Source: Paragonimus westermani (lineage: Eukaryota > Platyhelminthes > Trematoda > Plagiorchiida > Troglotrematidae). Taken from it: a stretch of DNA of 64,000 nt. The translations under genes and the position numbers were made by a program. Below are positions 1 to 13,819 of the stretch, piece by piece. Where the stretch lies: positions 297,107 through 361,106 of the forward strand of contig QNGE01000139.1 of NCBI GenBank assembly GCA_008508345.1, in the 5' to 3' direction. The stretch's first letter is position 1, and every line of letters begins with the position of its first letter. The notes below the pieces were generated by a model, which saw nothing but the letters and a program-made list of their open reading frames with translations, searched no databases and was not told the origin of the DNA.

Positions 1-272
1 GCAAAGGAGTTCATAATTGATATGACCCTCGAAGAGATACCGGCGTGGCGGCAGGCTTGGTACAGGACCGTGCAAACGTAGTTGACGTTACCTCACCTTC
101 TCCTTCGTTTCTTAGTCTGATCAACCTTTGACATCTTGAAATTAGTGATCTGCTTTCCAGCCTTTACTGATAAGAATTTGGAAGATATGACTTACCAGAT
201 TGAGGCAGATATGGCGGAACTTTCTGAAACCCGTAGTTCTATCGTGCGTTTGTGATGCCGAACTCATGTTTT
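1..272. other. No identifiable feature
   Basis: All three forward frames are interrupted by stops. The first frame has two short open stretches that look mildly protein-like, but I recognise no family. This may be the decayed edge of a mobile element that begins before the window. Confidence 0.3.
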
Positions 273-389
273 GAAATGTTTCATCAGAGACGCACCGCTG
301 GTTTGTCCGAAGACTTGGAGCTCACTCGGAAATGTTTCATCAGAGACGCACCGCTGGTTTGTCCGAAGACTTGGAGCTCACTCGGAAAT
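273..389. repeat. Tandem duplication, 56-bp unit
   Basis: A 56-bp unit occurs twice, without a mismatch, at 273-328 and 329-384. The first five bases of a third unit (GAAAT) follow at 385-389. The period is not a multiple of three, so any frame crossing it is shifted between copies. The exact identity implies a recent slippage or duplication event, or an assembly artefact. No protein or RNA function is suggested. Confidence 0.95.
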
Positions 390-3300
390 CTCCTTTATTT
401 CATAACTAACCCCAATGGTTTAGGAAGCCGAAGCTGCTGAAATTTTACCTTGTCTAGATGTTCTTATCACATGGCGGACTGATGGTCAATAAAGCCTAAT
501 GTTCGCAAAAATCGGCATGGTCTGATAAGTGCGTGCATTGCATTGGTTTCATCTCTGTGAAACAAGCTTTGAATGGTGGTAACGCACTTTAAAGTGTCAC
601 GCCGGGTCAATATGTTCCATTGTTCTGTATAGCAACTTAAAGTACCAAAAATGGCGTCGGAGGAGGATGGATATGAAGTCCTATCACAATGAAAGCTGGA
701 AGAATTTGTATGTGACCAATAAATTATTACATAGTGCCCTGTTTTTCAAAAATGGTACCACCATGACATAAGCGGTCTTATGAATTTTCCCTTCGCTGGA
801 ACGGACGCACAACTCAACGAAACTAAGATGGTTTATTCACGCAGACAGGTTGGTTTCCCATATCTTCAGTCAAAGGTTGTTAACCTACTGACGCCAAACC
901 ACAATATCTATACCAACCATCATGCAAGCGCGAGTGAAATTAAACAAGTAGAGCTGATAAAAGTTTGAACTCAGTAACATAAGTAACATAAACAGAATGC
1001 AAAGTAGTAGTCCGTTGAACGGTACATCTAGTTAAGGTTAAATTCCAGAGTTTACCCCGGCTTCCACTCACCACGGGTGCCATCACAATCCACGATTTTA
1101 AAATTTGCTGACACTGTGGCGATAAACTGGTCCACAATTATTTTGTTTGTTCAAAAATAATTGTTTGCAAGACCCAGGCCACCGCGAACTTATTTTATGG
1201 TGAACACAACAAAGATTACACTCCCTTCAAAATAACCGGATGACCTGAGTGTTTCTCTGCAGTGAATGTGACTAAGTCTTCGCGTGTGGTACTTCGATCC
1301 CAGAGGAGAAGTACACTGTTTCTGAGCTCAAGTAGGGTAGACACTCAAATCCGGCGTTTCGTTTTGACAAAACTCTGTCTTGAAAAAACATGAAACAAGT
1401 GGTTAGATCATAGAAAGGGTGGAATTTATACGACACTTAATCGCCGATGGCATGCATGTAAAATATTGTTTCTGATCTTTAGTTCTGTACTCACACGTAA
1501 ACTTACCGACTGGATGTCCGCCTTTCCAGTCATCGTCGCCAACAGCTGTCGTCTTCGGTGAATACTATTTGGTACTGATCGTCTATTTCACCTATGAATG
1601 CAAGTCGTCCATTCAGTCACCGCAGCTCTACCTGTTACCACCCGTCTTCGCTTAGTTATTAAGTTTCATGCTTCAGTAGGCATAGGCATATTTTGAAGTT
1701 TTCGGACTATTAGGAAAAAGGACACTTCAACGTCACTTGCAACTGATTGTAGCTGTTCAATTCTCATAGTCTCCACCCAGTTCCTTTCGAAAATGTGCAA
1801 CGGGAACGAACTTCTCTTATGGTAAGGCTCCTCATTAGTTTGTACTCCTGCAACGACCGGAATATTTCAGAGCTAGGTGCCCTAATCAGGGTAGAGTGTC
1901 ACTTCTGCTGATGGTTAATACAGATTGTGACTATATTTGATTTTCTTTTTAACAGAAACAAAACTGCACTTTCACTCCGTTACGATAAGGTACTTCATCT
2001 TCCCAGCATTTGTTCTGCACAATACTACTTGCATTGTGTTAAGAATTTGGTGGTGACCGTATTGGACTTGCAACACCACTCGTACCAACATCTAAAAAGG
2101 TCAGACTATTCCCCATCATTCTTTGAAGGTTGCGTTCAGTGTGGCACGGCTGGTATCATATTAATACGATGTAAGTCAGTAACTCCGAGCACTGTCCAAG
2201 TATTGCGCCTCACTCGCACAACTCACGGTAACGGTAAATCACACCCGGCACCTAACACCAACTGAATATGACTGAGGGAGTACAAGGACAAATTATGACA
2301 CCACCATAAATTCTGTTAAATTGCTGAAGCGTCCGTACCATTGAGTGACCTTTGAGTTAGGTGGCTTGTTCTACATAATACTGGTTCAGGAACGTTTGAA
2401 TGATAACTCTACTTACTTTGGACACTGTCGCGTGTTTCCATACTTTGCTGCAAGTTAGAAAGTTTCTAAATCAATAGATGCTCATCTAATAGCCCTGAAC
2501 AACAATGGTGTTTTGCTTGCTTTTCTCATTACGGTTACACTGTACGTTCACAGCTGATGAAATATGGACAAGGTATTTGACGTGAACTGACATGCACAGA
2601 CCAGATGAGAAGATGGTGCGGTTGCCGTTTACAACTCTATCCAATTTTACATATATAAGGGCTGTACGTGCACTTGTTTAAACTGAAATAAGCAAATTAT
2701 CGTTCGTGTAAATATTATCCTCTTTGTTGAGTACTATTCGGCAAGGATCGAGTATGTTACCTCCTTCGAATGTTGTTCATACATTCAAAATTCACTCCGC
2801 TCGGCCCAGTCACTTACATGAGATGTATGCATGAAAGAGGCAGGCCGGTAAGTCACGTATTTGTTTGATGAAGGTAGTACGACTGTGAAACAGAAGGGGT
2901 AGGTTAGAGAATGAGTACCCGGAAAGTCCATCAGCGCAAAATGCATGTTGTTCACTGCATGTACGGACTTTTATTTGGTCAACTTCCAGTGGCGAGTTGG
3001 TATCTTCTATCAAACCGGTAATAAATGCTTCAGTAACATTTAGCCCTGATATTTCTAGACCTCTGAGACAATAGCTGACCAATACACGCTTGTTCTGAAA
3101 TTATCAACCACCTACTGTGCTCGCTTTGTCGTCTGCGTTTCATCTTATAAAACTTTCTTCTGGTCACAATGAACACGTGTCTCTTGTGAACACAAAACTG
3201 TGAACGTGTTTGCAACTCTAAATGGCAGTCTTGAACGCATCGAAGCAGGTTTGTCATGGCCAGATAAAGGAAGTTACAAATGGTGTGCGAAGCACAATCA

Positions 3301-5338
3301 ATTTCTCAGCAGATGCATGCTCATCACATTGGTATTAATTGTACAAACGGATACGGTGCGCTAGACAAGGAAAAACGGTCAGAATAAATAAAGCTGAACG
3401 TTTGGGTTAATTTGGTATCTAATAGACTGTTAAATGATGACGTCAATGGTTCTTACTAGAAGTCAGTTTGTTGACAGGCAATGAGATGCGATTGTACTTA
3501 GTCCAGAGTACGAGTCGAGAGCAACATTCAGTCACTTCATCATTGCTGATCCTCGCTGGCTGTTAAATCAGTGGACCGTTATAATTTCGTTATCCAGCAG
3601 TTGGTATAAATGTGTTTATAAATGTGTGTATGTGCTATTTTAAAGGGACTGAAACCTTTGCACCCCAACTCTTTTGAAAGCAGATCCCGTTGTCATCTTC
3701 ACTTGCAGTTGTGTTCGTACTACTAAACACTTTTAAGCAGACTTGCAAATGCAGTTCTTTGTAGACTGTACATACTTGCATGTATCTGTGAATCTGGGGT
3801 GATGCAAAGCTAATTGTGAGTGTCACAGAATGACAGAGTACCAAAGGTCTCTTGAGTACTTAGCTCAGTCAGGCGTGACATCCTACCAGCCGTCCCAATG
3901 TTCTTATTCGGACATGTGCTTCTTAATTATAACATAGCGTGGCAATTTCGGTTTGAAAAAAATCAACTGGAGTAGTGCCGTGTATATGCAGTGGGAATAC
4001 AGTAAAATAGTCGATTATTGTGTAGACTATTCTGCCACCGGATAATTAGGCCACGACAATATGCTGTAGTTCCCTGAGAATAATTGGTAGTTCGAAATAC
4101 TCAACAGTAATCACAAAAGTTCTTAGCCCGAGTATAACGCTGGTTTTTACGCAGTGGCGTTAACGGGTGAAATTGTAATTTGGTCAGAACAGTACACGAT
4201 TCAAATGTGTATGCAGTCGAACAACAATAACACCAAGTTCAGTTTTGAGTAACAAACACTGGAACTAAAAATAGGCCTAGTTTGTCCTAGTGAGTTAGTG
4301 AACAGCGTAGAATCGATGACCGTTACAAAACGAAACAAACTTTCTGTGTTTAACAGGTGAATACGTATTGGATGTATTTTCCGTTCTGTTTCGGGATATC
4401 AATGCATCATTTCAACAATTTCCGCTTCAGTGTATTATTGTTGGTTAAGAACAGACGATTTCATCCTTGCCTCGAGCCATCACATACAACCGAACAACCC
4501 TTGTCTGATTAATAGGCGGCTGTTGCCAAAACTTGTTCTAGCTGATATTGATTAAGACCACAAACTGACAATTCTAACAAATGTGTTGCACAAAGCTGAG
4601 GCCAATGTCCTATGATATTAGTTGTGTGGCCTGGGACTATGTTTATCTGATAACTTGCGTTCCGTCCTGAATGAGATCTCACAAGAAGCGACAAAGTATT
4701 TCAGATATGCCTAGATAGAAACTGCCGTTTTTCTAATAACCGCAAAATAGTAAGTCTACCCTACCTTCATTGGGAATATGTCCCGACCTACCATCATCCG
4801 CCTGATACTGGCATCTGTACTGCTTTACAAAGCATCAACATGAGGGCTGTACCAATATAACCTCCGTTCATCAGGACTATCCGGACTAAATTACTCCTTC
4901 ACACTAGAGTACTGCTTAACGCACATCACCTAGTAAACGCTGCTAAGATACTGGAAGTAAATGACAAAAATAAGAAAATTCCGTTGATATAATAAACTTA
5001 GGCTGTTTCTGTGGAAGAGGAACCCTCATTGTGCAGAATGGAGGTCTGCTGATTGGTGCGTTTTGACGGAGTAGCCATCTTTAAACAAGCTGATGATAGT
5101 CCCGGGAAAGTTTTCCTCCGTATGCGATTAATTTCCTTCAGTTGCTGTCGAATAGTCTTGTTTTACCTTACAAACACCATTGGTATTCATGTGCAACACA
5201 ATGTTCCGAATATTTCGTATAAACAAATTCATTTTGTGAACATTTTTGGCAACTTAATCCACTCGGGAGTATTGTTTAAACACCATAGTTGTCCTTACTA
5301 GTGTGCATTTCGACAATCCACTTACCCTCACCATAATA
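390..5338. other. Intergenic or intronic DNA without identifiable genes
   Basis: Frames up to about 110 codons exist (for example 1927-2265 plus and 2810-3082 minus), but they show no domain, no biased composition and no strong splice context. I see no transfer RNA, satellite or transposase trace. Treat as unassigned. Confidence 0.5.
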
Positions 5339-5650
5339 CATGATGGGGCAAATTGCACATGTCAAGTATCGGTCGAAGCGATACTTCGTCTTTCTGTATT
5401 TTAGGCAGTCTGTATAGCTGCGGAATACGGGTTCCTGTTGGACGGATGCGCTCGATTACATGTGCACTAATGACGTCAGCCTGTTTTAACCGTCGTAGAG
5501 TCCTCGAGAACCCCTTTTCAATTGTCACTGTCTTATCATTCCCATATTTCTCCCTCTGAAATTTCTTCCCGTCAGAGAAAATACTCATCATTTTTGAAAT
5601 GTGATTATTTCCATTCGACAGCACGATTCCAGCCCTTTGATATCACAATC
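5339..5650 (-). pseudogene. Inverted partial copy of PLE RT fingers region
   Basis: On the minus strand this segment stays open for 98 codons (5624 to 5328). It encodes the block that precedes the RT palm in PLEs, including IERIRPTGTRIPQLYRLPK and LRPILDMCN. It is the reverse complement of 6006-6327. I count about five differences over the central 285 bp or so, and a small indel near the 5650/6006 end. It has no start region or downstream palm, so it is a fragment and not a gene. It lies head to head with the forward element, giving a long snap-back structure with a spacer of about 355 bp. Confidence 0.9.
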
Positions 5651-7729
5651 CATTCCTGAGAGTCAGCCAAGAAAGCCGTTGATACAATTCCCTGAACAAC
5701 CTGAGCGGTATGTTCATAATTTTTGCTCTCTGATATTGAGTAAAAGACCGACTGAAATCTTGTCACTCAGAAGAAAATTCTGTTATCCCTGTGGTAAATG
5801 TGGACAACTTGACCTCGAGGTTCAGGTTCAAAATTTCAACAATCAGTTACAAGAATTATGTCCGTCTTCCAAACTGAATTCTGGACGCTTCGAATCCACT
5901 CGCGTTAATGCTTGCTACAAATACCTAGGTAGGACAACCTCAATTTACGGACTACTCACAAAGTCCCATTTAGAGATGCTTTACGCCACTGATAAACGAT
6001 CAGTTGATTGTGATATCAAGGTCGGGTAAGGGGCTGAAATCGTTCTACTGAATGGAAATAATCACATTTCAAAAACGATTAGTATTTTCTCTGACGGGAA
6101 GAAATTTCAGAGGGAGAAATATGGGAATGATAAGACAGTGACAATTGAAAAGGGGTTCTCGAGGACTCTACGACGGTTAAAACAGGCTGACGTCATTAGT
6201 GCACATGTAATCGAGCGCATCCGTCCAACAGGAACCCGTATTCCGCAGCTATACAGACTGCCTAAAATACAGAAAGACGAAGTATCGCTTCGACCGATAC
6301 TTGACATGTGTAATTCGCCCTATCATGCTGTTGCGCAATGGCTTGTGGAGATTTTGGAGCCGGTCAAGAAAGAGGTTAATAATTATAGTTTGAGAGACAC
6401 GTTTGAACTTGTTGATTCTATCTTTCACCTCAACGTGTCGGACAGAAAATGATACCTTTAGATGGTTCGACTTTATTTATCAATGTCCCTCTAGATTATA
6501 TCGAAAGTCAGCGGATTAACGTCGGTCCACCTGCAACTGAGCTGAAAGAGTTAGTGATGTTCTGCACTGGCAAAATCCAGTTTCAAATCAGTGGTGAACT
6601 TCATTGCCAGATTGATGGCGTGGCTATGAGTTCACTCTTAGGCTCGTTACTGGCAAAACTTTTGTGGGCATGTTCGAGAATAACCGGCTGGACAAGATTA
6701 TTAGAACCAGTTATTATCGACGATATGTAGATGACGTTTTTTATGTAGTGGACAAAACGAGACTTACTGAAGCTTTTGACCATTTTCAACAGGACGCATA
6801 AGAACATCGTGTTCACTTTGGAACAAGAAGGTGATGACTGTGCGCCATTTTTGGACGTATTACTCGCCCGCAGACCAGATGGATCGTTACACTGAAGTGT
6901 ATATAGAAAGAAAACCTGGAGTGGGCAATACCTATACTTCCACAGCTATGTGCCGAATAGTATGAAACGGTGGCTTGTACGCTGCTTCACAAATAGGGCG
7001 AAAAGAATATGTACGGAAGATACGATAGAATGGGAGCTAAGCATGATAAAAGATATCCTTTCTAGCAGTGCCTATCCTGAGACCAATGCAAGGCCCAATT
7101 ACCACAGTTGATAAAAAAAGATCTATATAACTCTGCCTTTCAAAGGTGACACAGCAGCCGAGCCGATAACGCGCCAACTAACTGATGCGATTGACAGTAC
7201 CTACTATGCTGCAAGTCTTGTCGCAACGTTCCACTCAAAACGAACGGTGCACTTAATCCGAAAGATAATATGCCTAACAGTGAAGCCTCATTTTTGATCT
7301 ATTCATTTGACTGTTCCCGTGGTTCAGCATATATTGGTCGCACCACTAGGCGTTTATCGGAAAAAACTCGTGAACACTGCCCGGCATGGCTTCGCTCCGG
7401 AATAACAAAGAACATCAACTCATCTATTCTGGCCCACCTAGTTGACTGTGACCAACTCACAGACACGGATAGAGCGTTTCATATTGTCTACCGTGCCCCG
7501 GCCACCGCGTCACGAAAGATCGAGTGGCGCATCCTGTCTATGGCCGATGCGGTCGCAATCCGATTACGGCAACCGGGTCTGTGTTCAAAAACAGTTCGTT
7601 CACACCTTGGGATTACCGTGGCCAAACACGTACACTCAGCTCACGAGGCAATGTGATCCCGTCCCCGTCCCCCAATTCACCCAAATTAACACTGACTTCC
7701 TAAAACCTTGTGAACATAACCAGAACTAG
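5651..7729 (+). pseudogene. Penelope-like RT / GIY-YIG endonuclease, broken
   Basis: Pieces of one PLE polyprotein follow in order on the plus strand. The N-terminal part is 5651-6026, ending at a stop inside the conserved RPDKG-like block. The fingers block is 6030-6448. A frameshift leads to RT motif A (LDGSTLFINVPL, Asp codon at 6461) and motif B (QIDGVAMSSLLGS at 6608, with the usual Gly and Pro residues replaced). Motif C is an intact YVDD at 6724-6735 in another frame. The linker from about 6830 contains LDVLLARRPDGS and LPFKGD, with stops. The nuclease begins at about 7270 (LIYSFDC, then SAYIGRT). The C-terminus changes frame once more and ends at 7729 (FVHTLGLPWP). About ten residues are missing between motifs A and B. 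At least six lesions make it non-functional. Confidence 0.92.
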
Positions 7730-10700
7730 GTCGTGTTTGTGTTATACCCAATCGCCTTACCCTCATACCATTTCCTATCGAATAATTTCGTTATTGATAC
7801 TTGATGTGATATTTAATCGTACCAGCCAAAGATGAGAATTTATCGAAAACAGTTCTGTTCGTTGAAACCAAAAGTGTTCTTCGTGATCAAAGTTACTAAC
7901 AGGCATAGGGTTAACAACACATGGTCCTCTCTTCTCATTTGCTAATTGCACAACAGATCTTTGCCAATTATGAACCTATAGCGGGATACCATCTCCCAGT
8001 GCGACTAAAACAGACAAGGCTTTAACATATATGATTGTAGATCGACAGCATGAATAGAATACGTGTGAAACGTTACACAGTGCGGTCTATGATGTTTATT
8101 TCGCTTCACTCTGTTTTGTGTCGTCGACTTTCATTTTAGTTCCTTTTTCACACCCTGAAGCAACCCGGAATCCTGTAAACCTAAGCTGCTGACAGCTCAG
8201 ACGGGCAGTGTGACCAAGTGAGGGTGTGTAATAAATTCCAGAAATATGACCCAAGTGAGGGAATTCAGGCGTCACCCACGCTGACTACCGATACATGTGT
8301 TGCATACGGTCAATCTCTGGTAGTGTACATTGACACGCAGAATCAGTTAAATCCAGAGATGGATGCTGAACTAACACACCAAACGCAACAGATTTCATCT
8401 CCAGCAGAATTTTTGCTACAGGTACACTCAGTCCGTAAAACGTGACAAGCACGACCATCTTGTATCATCCCTGAAAGAAAACAATAAGCAGACATCAGCA
8501 AAGCGTTGCCATAACGATGAGGAGCTTCTGAATTTTTAGATTTGCCCATAATTTTTGATGAAAGCTCAGGTGCGTGACGGACAACTAAGGTTATCGAATC
8601 AATTTTATCCGGAATTTCATTCATTATAACCAAGGTTATGATAGCGTGAGCTTTCCCCTGGGATAAGCGTTGTTGCCTATTTGAACGGTAATCCGAATGT
8701 GGTAAGACGGGAAGGAATCTAAAAATAATGTATCTTAAATAGTGCAGTAAATAGGACATTAAGGAACTGTCACCCAGGTGATTGGTTGTTTCGCAACATG
8801 ACATTTCTGCTATGACAACCTCTGAGCGAGCTCACAAGGACACATGACGTCGCAATTAACTATGTGACTGAGAGTAAGGAAATACGTAGCAGATGGCCAA
8901 GGCCGCTCCTTTAAGCCACTTAGTGCCTCCACCTCAGTGAACTTTGGAGAAGTTATTGGAACCGGCAAAATAATAACCGCATAGACAGACCCGGACAGGT
9001 GAGACCATTAGCCAATTGTAGGTAATTTAGTGCGCCGGGAGTAATCTAGTGATGTAGATGTAGTTACAACGCAGGTGATAAGAATTATGCAAATAACTTC
9101 TCCCACTTCTGTGAAACTCTAACACTTCTGGCTGAAATACGACGGTAGTGTACTAGCAATAATATTCGAGAACAATAAATAGTGCGCCGTTTTTAAGGTC
9201 TTATACTCCACAGTCTTCGTCAGCTTTGACTTGAACTCGATAAGAATTAATGGACCACCCAATGTTTTACAGATAATATCACTATATTACTGCCTATGGA
9301 ATGTACTTTTCGTATCCAGCTAGCTGAGGTCATAACGTGTCACAAGATCAGGATTTCATTGATGTCTATTTATTCCTAAATACTTGCAGAGAAGCAAACA
9401 CAAATAACCACGACAGAACTTTAAGACCGTCGGGCGGAAGTCCGCTACTTCTGCATTCTGAACACATGATGCAGGAGTACGACTTACGTTTACTAGACTA
9501 TCAAGAAGTTTGAGTGGATGTCAAGTGATATACACATAAATACCGTGACCTTGACATTAAGTGGGTAGGTAAATAATCCATAGGTTAATTTGCAGCCAGT
9601 CTGACCGCAAATGAACGCGGTCAGTGTAGGTAGGTTGCTTCTAGCACTGTCAAGTGTAACGTGTATACAGATAAAGAAAGCTGCCATTTAATTATTCAAG
9701 CAGATACGCCAAAGCCTTTAGGAGGTGGCCAAGCTAACTCAAAGGGTGACTTGTTCGGCAAGTCGTTTTACGAGGACCATATCCTGTAATGTGAATGCCG
9801 AGAGAAGGTGACAGATTATAAATGTTTAGGTTAAACAAAATGAAGAGAACTCTTAAGATCAAATTTATTTTGTCGGGCTTAAGCACACGTATGTAATCCT
9901 ACAGTATTGACGCCAGCCAAATTATTCACCTTTCATACCTTCATCCTAAATCAATGGGAATTCACATTTCGCAAATATTTCAGTAAGCTTTACAATTTTA
10001 TTGATGAAAAAAGACATTTTTCACTTGTTCAAAAGAGAATTACAACTGTCCTTTATCTGAGAAAGTGGGAAATGAACCTGAGGCTCTTTTTTTTCACATC
10101 GGCCTAAAACAACTTACTAGGCTAGATAATGTGTGAGGTTTCATTTGTTATGTCGATATACCTCTGAAAATTTTGTTTTCATTTATCAATTCACGTGCAT
10201 ATTGAGATTTAAGCCAACAGTGGAACAAATCTACAACACATGTGTATCACTCCAAGAGGATGTAACCCCTTTAATACAGACAACCTATATTATACTGATC
10301 AGCTTTCATTCACGATTCAAATCTTATCAAGAATTTCTGGGTTGAGGTCACATTTCAAGCCAACAAAAATGTGAAAGCTTACAGCTCCATCATAAGATTG
10401 AGGAGCTACCTAGGAGGAGCAGTTTAGATCATCTTGAATCAAACGTGGGGCTTCACATTCAGTATTCAGTAAGCAGCAGCTAGCAGGCAGCAAAAATAAG
10501 AGATCGAGTACATTTTCGTTCTACAGCAGTGAATTCACGGTGAATTTGTCAGATGACGGCTTGGCTTTCTGATGTGCACTCCAAGTGTGTCTGCAATTAC
10601 TCACTGGTGCAGAGCCGTTACCACAGTTTCTGCTAGGCCATCCCAGGTTGGACACATAGCACGCCCAATTACTGTTGCCTGCCTGTCAAACGATTAATGT

Positions 10701-13474
10701 GGCCAACCGCCTGTCGCAGCATTCGCGCTGATGGTGATGAAACAGCTCGTCAAGTCATTTCGTTTACACCACCAGCGTGCCATTACGAAGTAATTGGTAC
10801 AGCTGTTGATTGTGCCCAGTTATCTTCCTAAATGCGAAATTTTTCCATTATACCTGGTATGTGAACGACCCAAACTAGTAAAGCATGCAGAAAGTCAGCT
10901 CTTGGGTCAGTTGGTCAAATCTCTTGTCAGCTTGAAAGAACAGCAATACGGTCATAATTCTAAATGCCGAAGCTTCTCAGTTATTTGTACAAACTGCTGC
11001 TAGTATCACAATGTGTAAATAAGTGGTAGTCGTTCCCTAGTTGCACTTCCTGCATACGGGACTCGATCTATTTACGTTTGTTTATACATTGGTTTGTTAA
11101 ATCATCTCAAGGTGCGATCCGAATTTGGTAAATAAACTTTTTTCTGCCTGTTCGTCATATTAGTGTAGACATATCTCGTGCATCAGGCGCAATCAGGTTT
11201 CTCCCCGGTATTTCACGTTCCCAAACTGGACCACTATACTAAATTCACTCATGGAGCTAGTGGTATCATTTAGAAAGTTAACAATGGGACGACGGTATTC
11301 ATTAAGACAATTTTGTCACGCTAATAATTAATTCAGGTACCAAGTAGTGACAAAGTAATAGTCGTTGATAATCTTCACGGACTGCCTTCCATAAACCGGG
11401 GCACTTAGATGAAAGTAGCGCTTATCATGTAGTTCATTTCGGAAGTCATTGTACTGGTTTCTCAAAACGCTGTCAAAATTCTGCCTTAGACGTGGTATCA
11501 TTTTTGAAGAGTTGATGTAAACAGTAATTAACGTACGTGTAGGTTGTAATCAGCATTCCTGGACACCACATCATTACAATTGTTCCAGTTTCTTCGTTGT
11601 ATTCATAAATACTTCGAATTGGGTGTACTGCGAAATAACTACCTCTAGTGTATTTCAATCAAGGTTATCTGATAATCAGTAAATAAGACCTCCTATCTCA
11701 GTTCATCTTCGTCGAAATCATTACCCGACCACTTACCTGCCGAAACAGTGTCATGCAGTATGACAACATCTTATTTAAACTATAATGTGCCCAGCAACCG
11801 TAACTGTTTCATCAAAGGCATCGCATTTCCTTGTAAATTTGCCTGATATGTTTATACTGATGTCAAGATAATCCGGTCAAGAAACGGTGCTTACCTAAAA
11901 AAATTTTTAGCAGAAACTACCCAACTTCTTAGCCTAGTAAATCCCTGCTTCACCCGTTAGTTTTTAACATGCTGCTATTATAACCGCAAAAACTGTTTGG
12001 TTTTCGAAACTGTCCATTGCTAGACATCCTGCACATGATTTGGAAGAACACACAAACACGAACGTGAACACTTGTTTTCACGACTAATGTGTCCTCGCAC
12101 ATGTTGCCAGCATTCTTGCGCTGATGTTGTTGTTGACACGTTCAGTGTAGTGAACATACTCGTTCCCAAGCGTCGCTCGAATTTCTCGTCTACGTGGAGC
12201 TGAGGGCTTCTGGTGGTTTTCGCACGCCAACCGGTGGCCATCACACTGTTAATTAGCAACACCGTACAGTTAATAACTGCATGCGGTCTGACACATAACT
12301 GTAGCATTCATTTATAAGTCTAATCACAAGCCTGCTTGCTGTCTCATTCAGGCGAAAAAGCTAAATCAGCGACAAATTAGCCCATAAGCTAGTGAAAACT
12401 TCTGGTATCTTTAAGGTTCAGACCTGTTGCAGCTACTGCCTCTGGTGTCGCAACGGAGTCTTGATTTATTCTCATTAGGCACTGTGTGAAACGAGTTCTA
12501 CGGTGCATCGCAGGCTTGCGCGGGTCTACGTGAACGCTTCTCTATGCCAGTGCAATTTATACGGCTTGCGCTATATGACTTAGTAAAGAAATAAGACGTT
12601 TGTGGCAAAAGTTCTTAATACCACATTAGTTCGACATTCCGTACTTGGATTTTCAGCCCGACGTTACCTTAATTCACTGAGCCCTTGATGAACGGAACCA
12701 GTTCGTGGTCCATCCTGAAGAAATTCCAACCCTAACATAGTCTCATCTTCCGCCTCATTACCAGTACAAGCCACTGGGACATGCCACCTCAATGTAGAGT
12801 GTGAATCATGTCCAAAAATCTACTCATCAGCTTCATTCCTTTTTAAACCCAAAGCTGATAACTTTGGCTGCACTCAAGTAATCCACAGGTGTGAGCCGTT
12901 TGTACGTTTCCTTGGGGTATGTTAATCTCTGTTGGTTATTTTTCCCTACTGACCAACAAGCTATGGAGTGCGAAAATAGTCTTTATGCGTTTTTTTCATA
13001 TTCCTTCAAGACGTATTCGATCAGTAAAGATTACATCAAAGATATTTAGCTTACCTTCTATTCTTGCGCATAAACTTGTCGTCTAGAACAGCTCTACTGT
13101 CCAGTCATTCATTTTCGTTACAGTATAAAGCCAAAAATACTTGACAGATAGATGACACCGAATACCCCAATCCGTATACAGATTAATCATTGAAATAACT
13201 TTTGGTGAACAGGCTAGTCTTCAACTTCCTATCTTATGACTGAACTGAGTAAATTAAGAACAGATAATTAACTACGAAGCGTACCACACCAATAGAGCGG
13301 CTTAGCTGCTCCCAATGTTAGGCTAGTTAGGTTTATCAGGCTCAACTACACGGCAGTTAAGATATTTGTGTCTAATATAAGTCAATGTCCAGAGAATGAC
13401 CATATTCGGTTGATAAGTTCACTCAGTGTCTCGGTGACAAATCGCTTGTTTGTTTTCAAGGTGTAGGCAATTGG
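7730..13474. other. No identifiable genes
   Basis: The longest frame is 153 codons on the minus strand at 8343-8804. It has no recognisable domain, and an unrelated plus-strand frame overlaps it at 8218-8445. A donor-like AG|GTGAGA sits at about 8998-9005, but no exon could be argued for. The rest is unassigned. Confidence 0.45.
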
Positions 13475-13819
13475 ATGCGAACTGCTTGCGTCCAGACAAT
13501 ATTTTGCTTACCAGATATAATTCCCACCACATCCTTTTTTCATTTAAACCCTTCCTTTCATAACTGTGCCGTCTTCTGCGACTGCTGGAAAACGACTTGT
13601 GATTCTTTCGGTTACAGAACGCGAATAGAAATGACCGAATGTGACAAGTGTGTGAATGGTTTGAATGGTTTGAATACAAAATATGTTGTACAATTGAAGA
13701 CAAGCGAACAGTTTTCAAAACCCAAATCGTACATATTGGATGAGCCTCCCAAAGGTATTCATAAGGTCCCTATAGTAAGACTTAAGCAGATTGCTCTACA
13801 GAAACGAAAAAAATCGTAG
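13475..13819 (+). CDS. Unassigned 114-codon reading frame
   Basis: This open frame contains several Cys residues, an NGLNGLNT stretch produced by a short tandem duplication (GAATGGTTT twice), and a Lys/Arg-rich end. I recognise no family. The minus strand is also open for 99 codons over most of the same span (13419-13718), so openness alone is weak evidence. Probably not a gene. Confidence 0.12.
   Translation: MRTACVQTIFCLPDIIPTTSFFHLNPSFHNCAVFCDCWKTTCDSFGYRTRIEMTECDKCVNGLNGLNTKYVVQLKTSEQFSKPKSYILDEPPKGIHKVPIVRLKQIALQKRKKS

Larger units (their letters stand above)
5339..7729 (+). mobile_element. Penelope-like retroelement, folded back at its 5' end
   Basis: The element consists of an inverted internal fragment (5339-5650, minus strand) followed by a forward copy (5651-7729) that reads through the N-terminal region, the RT and the GIY-YIG endonuclease. 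PLEs are retroelements that pair an RT with this nuclease. The forward copy is near full length but carries several stops and frameshifts, so it cannot make its protein. I could not define target-site duplications or terminal repeats at the outer edges. Confidence 0.9.

Noticed and set aside
5353..5559. Open plus-strand frame over the inverted PLE arm
   Set aside because: It is the antisense shadow of the PLE coding sequence; the same shadow recurs at 6107-6307 on the minus strand.
8343..8804. 153-codon minus-strand frame
   Set aside because: No domain or splice context, with an unrelated plus-strand frame overlapping. Not enough to call a gene.
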